Assembly: GCF_030814995.1 (NCBI RefSeq)
Contig: NZ_JAUSVX010000002.1
Coordinates: 1-64,000, forward strand
Length of the DNA: 64,000 nucleotides
Reading direction: 5' to 3'
Source of the DNA: Labrys wisconsinensis
GTDB taxonomy: Bacteria > Pseudomonadota > Alphaproteobacteria > Rhizobiales > Labraceae
Part shown: piece after piece, positions 10,944 to 19,561 of the stretch
Layout of the letters: the number at the start of each line of letters is the position of its first letter
Numbering within the stretch: the stretch's first letter is position 1
Notes under the pieces: model-generated
Told to the model about the DNA's origin: nothing
The model's input: only the letters and a program-made list of their open reading frames with translations
Databases searched by the model: none
Program-made: the position numbers and the translations under genes

Positions 10944-11111
10944 ATGCAAACGACCCACGAAACCAAGCCGGCGACCAGGCCGGCCCGTCCCCTGTTCCGC
11001 AGCCCGGAGCCGAAGATCCCCCGGCGCGATTCGGATCCGCGCTGGCGCCCCGAACCCTGCCCGCTCAGCCGCGAGGAGCTCCGGCGCATCGTCATCGAGC
11101 AACTGGGCTAG
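10944..11111 (+). CDS. small conserved-looking hypothetical protein
   Basis: A 55-residue frame starting at ATG 10944 that is rich in Pro and Arg and ends in LSREELRRIVIEQLG. Short proteins with this type of C-terminal ELRRIVxEQLG helix occur in other Rhizobiales genomes as far as I recall, which is the main reason to list it. No ribosome binding site stands out and no function can be given. It lies between the tRNA and the luciferase-like gene, both on the same strand. Confidence 0.45.
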   Translation: MQTTHETKPATRPARPLFRSPEPKIPRRDSDPRWRPEPCPLSREELRRIVIEQLG

Positions 11112-11201
11112 GAGCCCCACTCGAACATCGGCGCCGCCATCCCGCGCGGCGCCGGCGCACCCTATATAAGCCGATCCCTCGCGCCATCGGAGACGAGCCC
11201 C

Positions 11202-12260
11202 GTGGAGTTCGGCATCTTCACCTTCGTCGAGGCGACGCCCGATCCGACGACCGGCGTCGCGCCTACGCCGCCGCAGCGCCTGGCCGGGCTTCTGGAGGAG
11301 GCCGAGCTGGCGGATCAGCTCAGTCTCGACGTGTTCGGCGTCGGCGAGCACCATCGCCGGGATTATCTCGCCTCGGCGCCGGCGGTCATCCTCGCGGCCG
11401 CCGCGGCGCGCACCGGCACGATCCGGCTGACCAGCGCGGTGACGGTGCTGAGCTCGGACGACCCCGTGCGGGTGTTCCAGCAATTCGCCACGCTCGACCT
11501 CCTGTCGAACGGCCGCGCCGAGATCATGGCCGGCCGCGGCTCCTTCATCGAATCCTTCCCGCTGTTCGGCTACGACCTCGGCGACTACGACGCGCTGTTC
11601 GCCGAGAAGCTCGACCTCCTCCTGGCCCTGCGCCGGGAGGAGCCGGTGACATGGTCGGGCGCCTTCCGCGCGCCGCTCCGCGGCCTCGGCGTCCATCCCC
11701 GCCCGGTGCAGTCGCCTCTGCCGGTATGGGTCGCGGTCGGCGGCACGCCGCAGTCGGTGAAGCGCGCCGCAACGCTCGGCCTGCCGCTCGCCATCGCGAT
11801 CATCGGCGGCCTGCCCGAACAGTTCGCACCGCTGGTCAGGCTCTACCGCGACGCCGGCCGCAAGGCCGGTGCCGATCCCGCAGGCCTGGCGGTCGGCATC
11901 AATTCGCACGGCTTCGTGGCGCCGACCTCGCAGGAAGCGGCAGAGATCGCCTTCCCACCCTATGCCGAGACCATGTCGCGCATCGGTCGCGAGCGCGGCT
12001 GGCCGCCGACCAGCCGGGCGCAGTTCGAGGCTTCACGGCAGCTTCGCGGCGCGCTCTTCGTCGGCAGCCCGCAGCAGGTCGTCGACAAGATCCTGTTCCA
12101 GCACGAGCATTTCGGCCATGACCGCTTCCTCATGCAGATGAGCATCGGCGCCGTGCCGCATGCGGCACTGATGCGCTCGATCGAGCTCTTCGGCACCGAG
12201 GTCGTGCCGGCCGTCCGCAAGGCGCTGGGCGGCCGCGCCCGGCCGGACCCCGCTCGCTGA
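11202..12260 (+). CDS. luciferase-like (LLM) flavin-dependent oxidoreductase
   Basis: Bacterial-luciferase-family monooxygenase, 352 residues, with the usual TIM-barrel segments: [14 protein letters not shown] at the N terminus, [56 protein letters not shown] and [21 protein letters not shown] and the GRGSF loop are the flavin/substrate-side motifs seen in the group of LLM enzymes that use reduced FMN. The natural substrate cannot be read from the sequence. The start is the GTG at 11202, with GGAGACGAG upstream. No linked flavin reductase is visible, so it probably relies on a general reductase. Confidence 0.85.
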   Translation: MEFGIFTFVEATPDPTTGVAPTPPQRLAGLLEEAELADQLSLDVFGVGEHHRRDYLASAPAVILAAAAARTGTIRLTSAVTVLSSDDPVRVFQQFATLDLLSNGRAEIMAGRGSFIESFPLFGYDLGDYDALFAEKLDLLLALRREEPVTWSGAFRAPLRGLGVHPRPVQSPLPVWVAVGGTPQSVKRAATLGLPLAIAIIGGLPEQFAPLVRLYRDAGRKAGADPAGLAVGINSHGFVAPTSQEAAEIAFPPYAETMSRIGRERGWPPTSRAQFEASRQLRGALFVGSPQQVVDKILFQHEHFGHDRFLMQMSIGAVPHAALMRSIELFGTEVVPAVRKALGGRARPDPAR

Positions 12261-12277
12261 AGCGGCCGACGGGCCGG

Positions 12278-12589
12278 TCAGCCCGGCGGGTAGGCCCAGT
12301 AGCGATAGCCGGTGCCGGGGTCGACGAAGCCGAGAAGGCCGCGCTCGAGCTGCCGGTCGCGGACGGCATGGGCGGCCTGGAACACCCGGCAATTGCCGCT
12401 CGCCATCTCATTGTCGGCGATGCGCTGGAAGCGCGGGCCGCCGGCATGCAGCACCGCGATCGTCTCGGCATTGCGGCAGGCGATGACGTTGCGCCCGAGC
12501 GGCGCTGCCGAGGACTTGACCGCGCCCGACTGGCACGCCGCCAGGACCAGGGGCGCCAGCACCGCGCCCGCAACTCGCCACGACCTCAT
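12278..12589 (-). CDS. small lipoprotein
   Basis: A 103-residue protein whose N terminus (RSWRVAGAVLAPLVLAACQS) is a lipoprotein signal with lipobox LAAC, so Cys 21 is the probable lipidated residue. The mature domain has two further Cys (IACRNAET and GNCRVFQAAH) that could form a disulfide and ends in GTGYRYWAYPPG. The ATG at 12589 has GAGG upstream; the frame could also begin at an ATG 18 bases earlier. No family is recognised. It lies 14 bases downstream of the membrane-protein gene 12604-13119 on the same strand, so the two are likely cotranscribed. Confidence 0.68.
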   Translation of the reverse strand: MRSWRVAGAVLAPLVLAACQSGAVKSSAAPLGRNVIACRNAETIAVLHAGGPRFQRIADNEMASGNCRVFQAAHAVRDRQLERGLLGFVDPGTGYRYWAYPPG

Positions 12590-12603
12590 TCCGATACCTC
12601 GTC

Positions 12604-13119
12604 TCATTCCAGGGTACGCCATGTCTTCAGCCAGGCCGTCGTCGCCGCGCGCATGCGTTGGACGAACGTCCAGAAGGCGGTCGCCTTGGCCCAGGCCGTC
12701 ATGGCGTCGCGCACCCGGGTGATCAGGCCGATCAGCCAGGCGAACCAGGCGAAGGTCAGGAGCTTGTCCCGGCCGGCCTGATAGATGCGCTCGACCAGGA
12801 TGAAGCTGATGAGGTGGCCGAGCACCGTGACGACGATGCCGGGAACGAACAGGCCGCGCCCGAGCCATATGAGGCCGAGCAGCTTCATCGGCTCGGCGAT
12901 GGCGAAAGGGACGGCGAGCAGCAGGAGGACGGCATAGCGCGGCAGGCCGGCGATCGCCGCCTCCATGGCCGCCATCAGCCTCAGCGAGGAGATCCAGCGG
13001 GCGAGCGGCCGGTACAGCGGCCGCACCACCTCGTCGATCAGAATCAGCGCGGCGACGAGGATCTTGAGCGGCAGCAGGGCCAGTCGCGCGAGGCGGCGTG
13101 CGGGGCGGTCGGGTGTCAT
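12604..13119 (-). CDS. small membrane protein, unknown function
   Basis: A 171-residue protein from the ATG at 13119, with hydrophobic segments at LALLPLKILVAALILIDEV, YAVLLLLAVPFAIAEPMKLL, LFVPGIVVTVLGHLISFILV and LLTFAWFAWLIGLIT. The C terminus is amphipathic and Trp/Lys rich. Proteins of this shape (four hydrophobic stretches, EPMKLLGLIWLG) are found in Hyphomicrobiales without known function. A longer frame to 13299 exists but its leader is Arg/Pro-rich and looks non-coding. It precedes the lipoprotein gene on the same strand. Confidence 0.68.
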   Translation of the reverse strand: MTPDRPARRLARLALLPLKILVAALILIDEVVRPLYRPLARWISSLRLMAAMEAAIAGLPRYAVLLLLAVPFAIAEPMKLLGLIWLGRGLFVPGIVVTVLGHLISFILVERIYQAGRDKLLTFAWFAWLIGLITRVRDAMTAWAKATAFWTFVQRMRAATTAWLKTWRTLE

Positions 13120-13404
13120 GCGGCGAGGGCCTGCGGCGGCCGCGGCCCGGACGGGCGAACGAGGTCGTCCCGCCGGCGGGGCGGCACCTGGAATCGAGGG
13201 GAGGGGCCCGGGACCATCGTCGCGGTCATAGCGCAAGCGCCGCGCCTTTGATACCGGGTTCGAAGCGACATGACGCAGCGTTGCGGCTCTGCAACGCACC
13301 TGACTGCCGCGGTGCAGTCTCTATTTCGCCCCGATCGTCGCGGAAGGTTTCCCGGGTTTGGGAGTTTCGGATTCGCATACTCCCGACTTTCCTGGAGAGC
13401 TCAT

Positions 13405-13767
13405 ATGGCGATCAGACCATCCTTTGCAGCTGCCGTCCTCGTGGCCGGATTTCTGAGCTGGCCGGCGCTGGCCCAGACGACGCCGGCACCGGCGGCACCT
13501 GCCGATCAGCCCGCCGCAGACGCGGCGCCGGCCCCCGATGCAGCGCCTGCCGCCACGCCGCAGAAGCACAAGGCCCAACCCCTTTCGGGCAAGCGCCTGG
13601 CCTGCCGCGAGACCGGCAAGACCAGCGGCCTGAAGGGCGCCGACCGCATGGACCAGTTCCAGCTCTGCGTGGCGCAGGGGCGGCTCGACTGCACCAAGGA
13701 AGCGATCGACAAGAAGATCCCGAACGGCGCTCAGCGCATCGCCTACATCAAGCAGTGCCTGGGGTGA
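13405..13767 (+). CDS. exported protein with C-terminal Cys module
   Basis: A 120-residue protein from the ATG at 13405, which has GGAGAG upstream. The signal peptide (IRPSFAAAVLVAGFLSWPAL, cleavage after ALA at about residue 23) is followed by an Ala/Pro/Asp linker of about 35 residues. A compact module with four Cys follows: LACRETGKTSGLKGADRMDQ, then QLCVAQGRLDC and YIKQCLG. The spacing recalls small PsiF-like periplasmic proteins, but the match is loose. A periplasmic location is inferred. A very strong hairpin terminator follows 16 bases after the stop. Confidence 0.7.
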   Translation: MAIRPSFAAAVLVAGFLSWPALAQTTPAPAAPADQPAADAAPAPDAAPAATPQKHKAQPLSGKRLACRETGKTSGLKGADRMDQFQLCVAQGRLDCTKEAIDKKIPNGAQRIAYIKQCLG

Positions 13768-13782
13768 GCGCTGCCTGCGCAG

Positions 13783-13824
13783 GATCGACGAGGGAGCCGC
13801 CGAGCGGCGGCTCCCTCGTCGATC
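13783..13824. terminator. strong bidirectional terminator hairpin
   Basis: Bases 13783-13802 and 13805-13824 are perfect reverse complements (20 bp) around a two-base centre; the inner pairs would open to form a real loop. It lies between the ends of two convergent genes (13767 and 13837), as expected for a shared terminator. There is no long T run on either side. Confidence 0.72.
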
Positions 13825-13836
13825 GGCCGATGGCGG

Positions 13837-15300
13837 TCAGTAGGCCTTCTTGTCGAAGAAGGCGAGGATCGCGGTCCGCAGCAGGATGCGGATGTCCAGC
13901 CACAGCGTGAAATGGCTGATGTACCAGAGGTCGTGCTCGACCCGTTTCTCCATCGCGCCGACCTCCCGCGTCTCGCCGCGGTGGCCGTTGACCTGGGCCC
14001 AGCCGGTGATGCCGGGCTTGACGTGCTGGCGGATGGCATAGGTGCTGATCAGCGCGTCGTAATGGTTGTCGTGCGCCAGGGCGTGCGGCCGCGGGCCGAC
14101 CAGGGACATGTCGCCGCGCAGCACGTTCCACAGCTGCGGCAGCTCGTCCAGGCTGGACCGGCGCAGCAGCGCCCCGAAGGGGGTGACGCGGGGATCGTTG
14201 CGCTCGGCCTGGCGCACCTCGGCGCCGTTCTCCAGGACCCGCATGGTGCGGAACTTGAGGATGCCGAAGGTCCGGCCGCCGAAGCCGCGGCGCATCTGCC
14301 GGAACAGGATCGGGCGCCCCGAGCTGACCCAGACGCCGAGGGCGACCAGCACCAGCAGCGGCAGCAGCAGGATCAGGCCGACGCTGGCCAGCGTCACGTC
14401 GATCATCCGCTTGGCCGCCTGCTCGGACACCGAGAGCGGCGGGCGGACCACCTCGAAGGCGGTGGTGCCGGCCAGCTCCACCCGCCGGCCGGCGATGAAG
14501 GCACGCGTCGCCCCGTCGGGCAGCAGCAGGACGGGGAGCGGCAGCCGCGACAGGGCGGGCAGCAGGCGCGCCAGCACCGCGCCCTCGACCCAGGGCACGG
14601 CGAGATAGATGGTGTCGTATCGCTCGGCCAGCAGCGTCTGCTGCGCCGCCTGGGCAGCCTCGATGGCGGCGAGCTCGACGTCGCCGCGGGCGACGGCCAC
14701 CGTGTCGAGCTGGTGCAGGCCGGTGATGGCGATGCCGTTCGCGGCGAGGGCGCCAGCCGCCTCCACCTTGTCCTCGGCGTCGCCGGCATAGATCAGGAAG
14801 GCGGAGGCCAGGGTCAGGCGCCGTTCGAGGAACAGGCGCCGGATGCCCTCGACCACTGCCATGCGGCAGCCCAGCGCGAGCAGGAAGCCCGGCCCGAAGG
14901 CGAGGGACATCGCCCCGCGTGAGAAGGTCGCCGAGGTCTTGGTCAGGAAGGCCGCCCACAGCGCGAGCAGGATGCAGATTCCCCAGGCCTGCAGGAAGGA
15001 TATCAGTTGAATGCGCCGCAGCACGATGTTGTGCAGCTGGTAGCGGCCCTGCAACAGGAGAACGAGGAAGACCATCCCACCCGAAGCGGTCGACAAGGCG
15101 ATGATGTCGCCGAGCTGGAGGACGACGGGAACCGAGATTTTCGCGTATATCAGGATGGACGACGCAACAAAGACTGTCACAGACAGGAAATCGACTGCCG
15201 CGAGCATCGCGGAGATCGTGATATGCGGTAAATGATTGGAAGGCGGGGCGGCAAGAGACTTTGCCGAATCCGCCGCCTCCACGATCCTGTGCTGGTACAC
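13837..15300 (-). CDS. polyprenyl-phosphate sugar-phosphate transferase (WcaJ/ExoY type)
   Basis: A 487-residue enzyme that starts polysaccharide repeat synthesis by moving a sugar phosphate (commonly glucose-1-P or galactose-1-P) onto undecaprenyl phosphate. The N-terminal half has several membrane helices (about residues 30-140) and a degenerate nucleotide-binding region. The C-terminal transferase domain (about 295-487) carries the family blocks KRMIDVTLASVGLILLLPLL, FGILKFRTM, SSLDELPQLWNVLRGDMSLV, GPRPHA, and VKPGITGWAQVNG. The start is a GTG at 15300 with GGAG eight bases upstream. No linked glycosyltransferase or Wzx/Wzy genes are present, so the polysaccharide is unknown. A CtrA-type box lies about 115 bases upstream. 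Confidence 0.88.
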   Translation of the reverse strand: MYQHRIVEAADSAKSLAAPPSNHLPHITISAMLAAVDFLSVTVFVASSILIYAKISVPVVLQLGDIIALSTASGGMVFLVLLLQGRYQLHNIVLRRIQLISFLQAWGICILLALWAAFLTKTSATFSRGAMSLAFGPGFLLALGCRMAVVEGIRRLFLERRLTLASAFLIYAGDAEDKVEAAGALAANGIAITGLHQLDTVAVARGDVELAAIEAAQAAQQTLLAERYDTIYLAVPWVEGAVLARLLPALSRLPLPVLLLPDGATRAFIAGRRVELAGTTAFEVVRPPLSVSEQAAKRMIDVTLASVGLILLLPLLVLVALGVWVSSGRPILFRQMRRGFGGRTFGILKFRTMRVLENGAEVRQAERNDPRVTPFGALLRRSSLDELPQLWNVLRGDMSLVGPRPHALAHDNHYDALISTYAIRQHVKPGITGWAQVNGHRGETREVGAMEKRVEHDLWYISHFTLWLDIRILLRTAILAFFDKKAY

Positions 15301-15412
15301 AACGAGCGCTCCAAGCCACGCCTTGGATTTAACGAAATATTATCTCAAATAGTTGCGACCCGCGACGGAATGTGGAGCGTATGGTTAGTATCGAAGTTTT
15401 TTGGCTATTGCT

Positions 15413-15428
15413 TTAACACTTTATTAAC
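15413..15428. promoter_or_regulatory. CtrA-type binding box
   Basis: TTAACACTTTATTAAC matches the alphaproteobacterial CtrA consensus TTAA-N7-TTAAC exactly. It sits in the A/T-rich region between the divergent genes starting at 15300 (minus) and 15542 (plus), about 115 bases from each start. Binding is inferred from the match only. Confidence 0.55.
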
Positions 15429-15541
15429 CATGTTCCGTCCGATGTCGCTGGGCCGTGCCCTGCGGAACGGACTGCGGACGTGGGTTGCGTTAACGAATTG
15501 GAAACGGCTTCGCGCCACCCTCGGACAGGGAGTTGGCCGCC

Positions 15542-15829
15542 ATGCTCATGATCTTCGTCAGCAGCCTGATTGCCGGCGCCGCGGTCGGTCTCTTCGCGCG
15601 GCTGCTCGCGCTGGTGATCAGCATGGTCGTTTTCTCCGGCCTGATCACGGCGGCCGGCGCGCTGACGCATCCCTGGTCGGCGCTGGAGATGGCCGGCATC
15701 TTCCTCCTCGCCGCGACCGTGTTCCAGGTCGGCTATCTCTTCGGGATCGCGGCGCGGCACGTCTGGCCGCACGCGCAGGCCAAGGCGCCGGTGGCCGCCT
15801 CGGCCGAGACCCGCCGCCGCTCCGCCTGA
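15542..15829 (+). CDS. small membrane protein
   Basis: A 95-residue protein with two or three hydrophobic helices (IFVSSLIAGAAVGLFARLLA, LVISMVVFSGLITAAGAL and GIFLLAATVFQVGYLFGIAA) and a short basic, Ala-rich cytoplasmic tail. I start it at the ATG at 15542 with CAGGGAG upstream; a TTG nine bases earlier is also possible. It has no recognisable family. Similar small exopolysaccharide-linked membrane proteins occur in rhizobia beside sugar-phosphate transferases, and the divergent position across a CtrA-type box suggests a shared control region. That link is inference. Confidence 0.65.
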   Translation: MLMIFVSSLIAGAAVGLFARLLALVISMVVFSGLITAAGALTHPWSALEMAGIFLLAATVFQVGYLFGIAARHVWPHAQAKAPVAASAETRRRSA

Positions 15830-15866
15830 GCCGAGGGCCGGCGACCCCCCTCTTGCCGCGGCGAGC

Positions 15867-17000
15867 TCAGTCCCAGGCCTCTTCCAGCAGCACCGCGAAG
15901 TCCATCTCCGTGGCGGGGCGAGGATTGGTCGCGGTGGAATGGTCGGCGAAAGCCGCCTTGGCCATGGCGGAGAAGACCTCGTGCGGGGTGCCCATCTCCT
16001 TGAGCGTGCGCGGCAGCCCGAGCTGGGCGTTCAGCGTCTCCACCCAATGCGCCAGGTCCGCGCCCGCCGGCAGGCCGAGCACCCGGCGCAGCTCGGCATA
16101 TTTGGGCCGCGCCACGCTCTCGTTGAAGCGCAGCACCGCCGGCAGCAGCACGGCGTTGAGCGCGCCGTGATGCAACGAGGGCGACTTCAGCCCGCCCAGG
16201 GCGTGCGACAGGGAATGGACGGCGCCGAGCCCCTTCTGGAAGGTCAGGCCGCCCTCCAGCGCCGCCATCATCATCTCGCGGCGCGCATGGCGGTTCGTGC
16301 CGTTCTCCACCGCCTTGGGCAGCCAGGCGGCGGCGCGGGCCAGGCCGTCGAGGGCGATCGCCTCCGCCGGCGGATTGTCCCGCGGCGACAGATAGGTCTC
16401 GATGCAATGGGTGACGGCATCCATGCCGGTCGCGGCGGTGAGGCGCGGCGGCAGGCCGATGGTCATCTCCGGGTCGCAGACGGCGCGCCTGGGGATGAGG
16501 TGGGGCGAGATGAAGCCGAGCTTGCGCCCGTCCTTCAGCGTCACCAGCGCCGCCCGTCCAACCTCGCTGCCGGTGCCGGCCGTGGTCGGCACCGCGACGA
16601 CCGGCGCCACCGCCGCGGTGATCCGCGGCTGGCCGCCGAGGATGGCGGCGTAGCTCTCCAGCGGCTCGGAATGGGTGGCCAGCAGCGCGACAGCCTTGGC
16701 GAGGTCGATCGGCGAGCCGCCGCCCACCGCCACCAGCCCGTCGCAGCGCTCCGCCCGGTAGAGCGCGCAGGCGGCGAGGGCCGCCTCCTCGGTCGGGTTG
16801 GAGGGAACGGCGTCGAACAGCGGCGCATCGCGCAGCAGCGCCGCCGCGTCCCGCAGGCGGTCGACCAGCCCGGCTGCGGCCACGCCGGCATCGGCGACGA
16901 TCATCGGCCGGCCGATGCCGAGATCGGCGAGGTCCTGACCGATCTCGGAGACGGCGCCGAACTCGAATCGGATGGTGGTGAGATAGGCGATGAGGCTCAT
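15867..17000 (-). CDS. iron-containing alcohol dehydrogenase
   Basis: Group III (iron-type) alcohol dehydrogenase, 377 residues, close to the family norm. NAD(P) is bound through GGGSPIDLAKA (about residues 93-103) and PTTAGTGSEVGR. The metal-ligand pattern is visible as GMDAVTHCIETYLS (Asp, His), then GAVHSLSHALGG and HHGALNAVLLP (His, His). It oxidises or reduces an alcohol/aldehyde or hydroxy-acid pair. Candidates in this group include 4-hydroxybutyrate dehydrogenase and maleylacetate reductase, but the substrate is not evident. The ATG at 17000 is the natural start. No pathway gene adjoins it, and it is divergent from fabD. Confidence 0.85.
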   Translation of the reverse strand: MSLIAYLTTIRFEFGAVSEIGQDLADLGIGRPMIVADAGVAAAGLVDRLRDAAALLRDAPLFDAVPSNPTEEAALAACALYRAERCDGLVAVGGGSPIDLAKAVALLATHSEPLESYAAILGGQPRITAAVAPVVAVPTTAGTGSEVGRAALVTLKDGRKLGFISPHLIPRRAVCDPEMTIGLPPRLTAATGMDAVTHCIETYLSPRDNPPAEAIALDGLARAAAWLPKAVENGTNRHARREMMMAALEGGLTFQKGLGAVHSLSHALGGLKSPSLHHGALNAVLLPAVLRFNESVARPKYAELRRVLGLPAGADLAHWVETLNAQLGLPRTLKEMGTPHEVFSAMAKAAFADHSTATNPRPATEMDFAVLLEEAWD

Positions 17001-17168
17001 GGGACGATCCCGTCTTTGCTCGCCATTGTGACGCTTGCTGCAGCATCGAGTCCAGCGGCCGCGCGTATCGCTTGACTTCGCCGCCCGGGCGTTGTCTCAA
17101 CGCGCCCGTTCCCGCCGGGCCGCGCAAGCCTGAACGCCCGGCGGCCGGCATCACGAGGCAGGATTGCG

Positions 17169-18113
17169 ATGGGCATTGCTCTCACCTTTCCCGGACAAGG
17201 CAGCCAGGCGGTCGGCATGGGCAAGGCGCTGGCGCAGGCCTTCCCGGTGGCCCAGGCCGTGTTCGACGAGGTCGACGCCGCCCTGGGCCAGGCGCTGACC
17301 GGCGTGATGTGGGACGGGCCGGACGCCGAGCTGACGCTGACCGAGAACGCGCAGCCGGCCCTGATGGCGGTGTCGCTGGCGGCCTTCCGCGTGCTGCAGG
17401 ACGAGACTGGCCTCGACCTGAAGACGCAGGCGACCTTCGTGGCGGGCCATTCGCTCGGCGAATATTCGGCGCTGGCCGCGGCCGGCGCCCTGACCATCGC
17501 CGACACCGCCCGGCTGCTGCGCATCCGCGGCCGGGCGATGCAGTCGGCCACCCCGGTCGGCACCGGCGCCATGGCGGCGCTGCTGGGCCTCGATTTCGAG
17601 CAGGCGGTGGCCGTGGCGGCCGAGGCGGCGCAGGGCGAGGTCTGCGCGGCGGCGAACGACAACGCGCCGGGCCAGGTGGTGGTGTCGGGCGCCAAGGCCG
17701 CGGTCGAGCGGGCGGTCGAGATCGCCAAGGCCAGGGGGGCCAAGCGCGCGATCCTGCTGCCGGTGTCCGCCCCCTTCCATTGCGCCCTGATGCAGCCGGC
17801 CGCCGAGGTCATGGCCGAGGCGCTGGCCGAGGTGGCGGTGGCGGCCCCGGCCGTGCCGATCGTCGCCAATGTCCTGGCCCGGCCGATCGTCGATCCCGCC
17901 GAGATCCGGCGGCGCCTGGTCGAGCAGGTGACGGGCACGGTGCGCTGGCGCGAAAGCGTGACGTTCATGGCGGAGCAGGGCGTGACCCGCTTCGTCGAGA
18001 TCGGTGCGGGCAAGGTGCTGAGCGGGCTCGTCAAGCGCATCGCGGCGGGGACCGAGAGCATCGCCGTCGGCACGCCCGACGATGTGGCGGCGTTCCGGGC
18101 GTCGCTGGGGTAG
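17169..18113 (+). CDS. fabD: malonyl-CoA:ACP transacylase
   Basis: Loads malonyl groups from CoA onto acyl carrier protein for fatty acid synthesis. The 314-residue protein starts ALTFPGQGSQAVGMG, has the nucleophile Ser 95 in GHSLGEY and the catalytic His 204 in SAPFHCALM; the PGQGSQ oxyanion-side motif is at 8-13. The ATG at 17169 has AGGCAGGA upstream. fabG, acpP and fabF follow on the same strand, forming the fatty-acid cluster usual in alphaproteobacteria (no fabH or plsX in the window). Cytoplasmic. Confidence 0.96.
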   Translation: MGIALTFPGQGSQAVGMGKALAQAFPVAQAVFDEVDAALGQALTGVMWDGPDAELTLTENAQPALMAVSLAAFRVLQDETGLDLKTQATFVAGHSLGEYSALAAAGALTIADTARLLRIRGRAMQSATPVGTGAMAALLGLDFEQAVAVAAEAAQGEVCAAANDNAPGQVVVSGAKAAVERAVEIAKARGAKRAILLPVSAPFHCALMQPAAEVMAEALAEVAVAAPAVPIVANVLARPIVDPAEIRRRLVEQVTGTVRWRESVTFMAEQGVTRFVEIGAGKVLSGLVKRIAAGTESIAVGTPDDVAAFRASLG

Positions 18114-18160
18114 CTCCGGGCGGAACCCGGCCGGGATGAGGTGAGAGGGAAGGGAACGTC

Positions 18161-18898
18161 ATGTTCGATCTGACTGGCAAGACCGCGCTCGTCACCGGCG
18201 CGACCGGCGGCATCGGCGCGGCGATCGCCACGGCGCTGCACGCCCAGGGAGCGACGGTGGCGCTGTCCGGCACGCGCGTCGGGGTGCTGGAGGACCTCGC
18301 CGGCAAGCTCGGGGAGAGGACCCATGTCCTGCCCTGCCGCCTCAACGAGAGGGCCGAGGTCGACGCGCTGGTGCCAGCGGCCGAGACGGCGATGGGCCGG
18401 CTCGACATCCTCGTCAACAATGCCGGCCTGACTCGCGACAACCTGTTCCTGCGCATGAAGGACGAGGAGTGGGACGAGGTCATCGCCGTCAACCTCACTG
18501 CCGGCTTCCGCCTGAACCGGGCCGCCATCAAGGGCATGATGAAGCGCCGCTTCGGCCGCATCATCGGCATCACCTCCGTGGTCGGCGTCACCGGCAACCC
18601 GGGCCAGGGCAACTATGCCGCCTCCAAGGCCGGCATGATCGGCATGTCCAAGGCGCTCGCCGCGGAGGTCGCCAGCCGCAGCATCACCGTCAACTGCGTC
18701 GCGCCGGGCTTCATCCAGACGGCGATGACCGATGTCCTCAACGACAAGCAGAAAGAATCGATCCTCGGCGCGGTGCCCGCGGGCCGTCTCGGCCTGCCCG
18801 ACGAAATCGCTGCGGCGGTGGTCTACCTCAGCTCGGAGGAAGCGGCCTACGTCACCGGACAGACCTTGCATGTCAACGGCGGAATGGCAATGATTTGA
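18161..18898 (+). CDS. fabG: 3-oxoacyl-ACP reductase
   Basis: NADPH-dependent reductase of 3-oxoacyl-ACP, the first reduction of the elongation cycle. Short-chain dehydrogenase of 245 residues. The cofactor loop TGATGGIG is at 12-19, NNAG is near 86-89, and the catalytic Ser 139, Tyr 152 and Lys 156 (NYAASKAG) are in place. The C-terminal VTGQTLHVNGGMAM is typical of FabG. The ATG is 47 bases after the fabD stop with a GA-rich binding site (GAGAGGGAAGGG). About 360 bases separate it from acpP, which suggests acpP also has its own promoter. Confidence 0.96.
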   Translation: MFDLTGKTALVTGATGGIGAAIATALHAQGATVALSGTRVGVLEDLAGKLGERTHVLPCRLNERAEVDALVPAAETAMGRLDILVNNAGLTRDNLFLRMKDEEWDEVIAVNLTAGFRLNRAAIKGMMKRRFGRIIGITSVVGVTGNPGQGNYAASKAGMIGMSKALAAEVASRSITVNCVAPGFIQTAMTDVLNDKQKESILGAVPAGRLGLPDEIAAAVVYLSSEEAAYVTGQTLHVNGGMAMI

Positions 18899-19258
18899 AA
18901 GGCTTATTCGAAGCTGTGCATCGCCCTCGCCGTGTCGGTCCCGCTGTTGGCAAGCGCCGAGGAAGTGTGTTAAGCACCGCTGCAGGCGGGCTTTCCTGAT
19001 CCCGGAGCGATCGCCGGGATTTGGAAGTAAAGCAGAATTTTCGATCCGGTCCGGTCCTTCGAGACGACGCCTGTGGCGCGATCGGAGCAAACCTGCTTAG
19101 GTCGACGACAATACCGGAGGGAACGCAAGGTCCTTCCGGCACGACGCTGGAATGCTTGTCGATAGACGGGGGCCGGCGATTGAACCATGCCGATGCCGGT
19201 CTGCCGAGCAGATGGCGTCGGCGCCGTCAGGCATTCAAGTGTATCGAAGGAAAGAACG
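18899..19258. other. fabG-acpP intergenic region, 360 bases
   Basis: No convincing gene is seen. ATCCCGG (18999-19005) and CCGGGAT (19014-19020) form a 7-bp stem that could end the fabG transcript, though no T run follows. The region is long enough to hold a separate acpP promoter, expected for the very abundant carrier protein, but I find no clear -35/-10 pair. Confidence 0.5.
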
Positions 19259-19495
19259 ATGAGCGATATCGCGGAGCGCGTGAAGAAGATCGTGGTGGAG
19301 CATCTCGGCGTCGACGCCGACAAGGTGACGGAGAATGCGAGCTTCATCGACGATCTCGGCGCGGACTCCCTCGACACCGTCGAGCTGGTCATGGCGTTCG
19401 AGGAGGAATTCAGCTGCGAAATTCCCGATGATGCCGCCGAGACGATCCTCACCGTCGGTGACGCCGTGAAGTTCCTCACCAAGGCCACCGCCTAA
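19259..19495 (+). CDS. acpP: acyl carrier protein
   Basis: The central carrier of growing acyl chains, 78 residues, acidic. Ser 37 in the motif GADSLDTVE takes the 4'-phosphopantetheine arm; the surrounding helix II ([14 protein letters not shown]) is the usual docking face for Fab enzymes. The start ATG at 19259 follows GAAGGAAAG. It lies between fabG and fabF, as in most bacteria, and has a long upstream leader that may hold its own promoter. Confidence 0.97.
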   Translation: MSDIAERVKKIVVEHLGVDADKVTENASFIDDLGADSLDTVELVMAFEEEFSCEIPDDAAETILTVGDAVKFLTKATA

Positions 19496-19561
19496 GGCGT
19501 TCTCGGCATTGTCGGACAGGAAGAGCCGGGGAGCACCGCTTCCCCGGCCGCGGGAGGTTCT

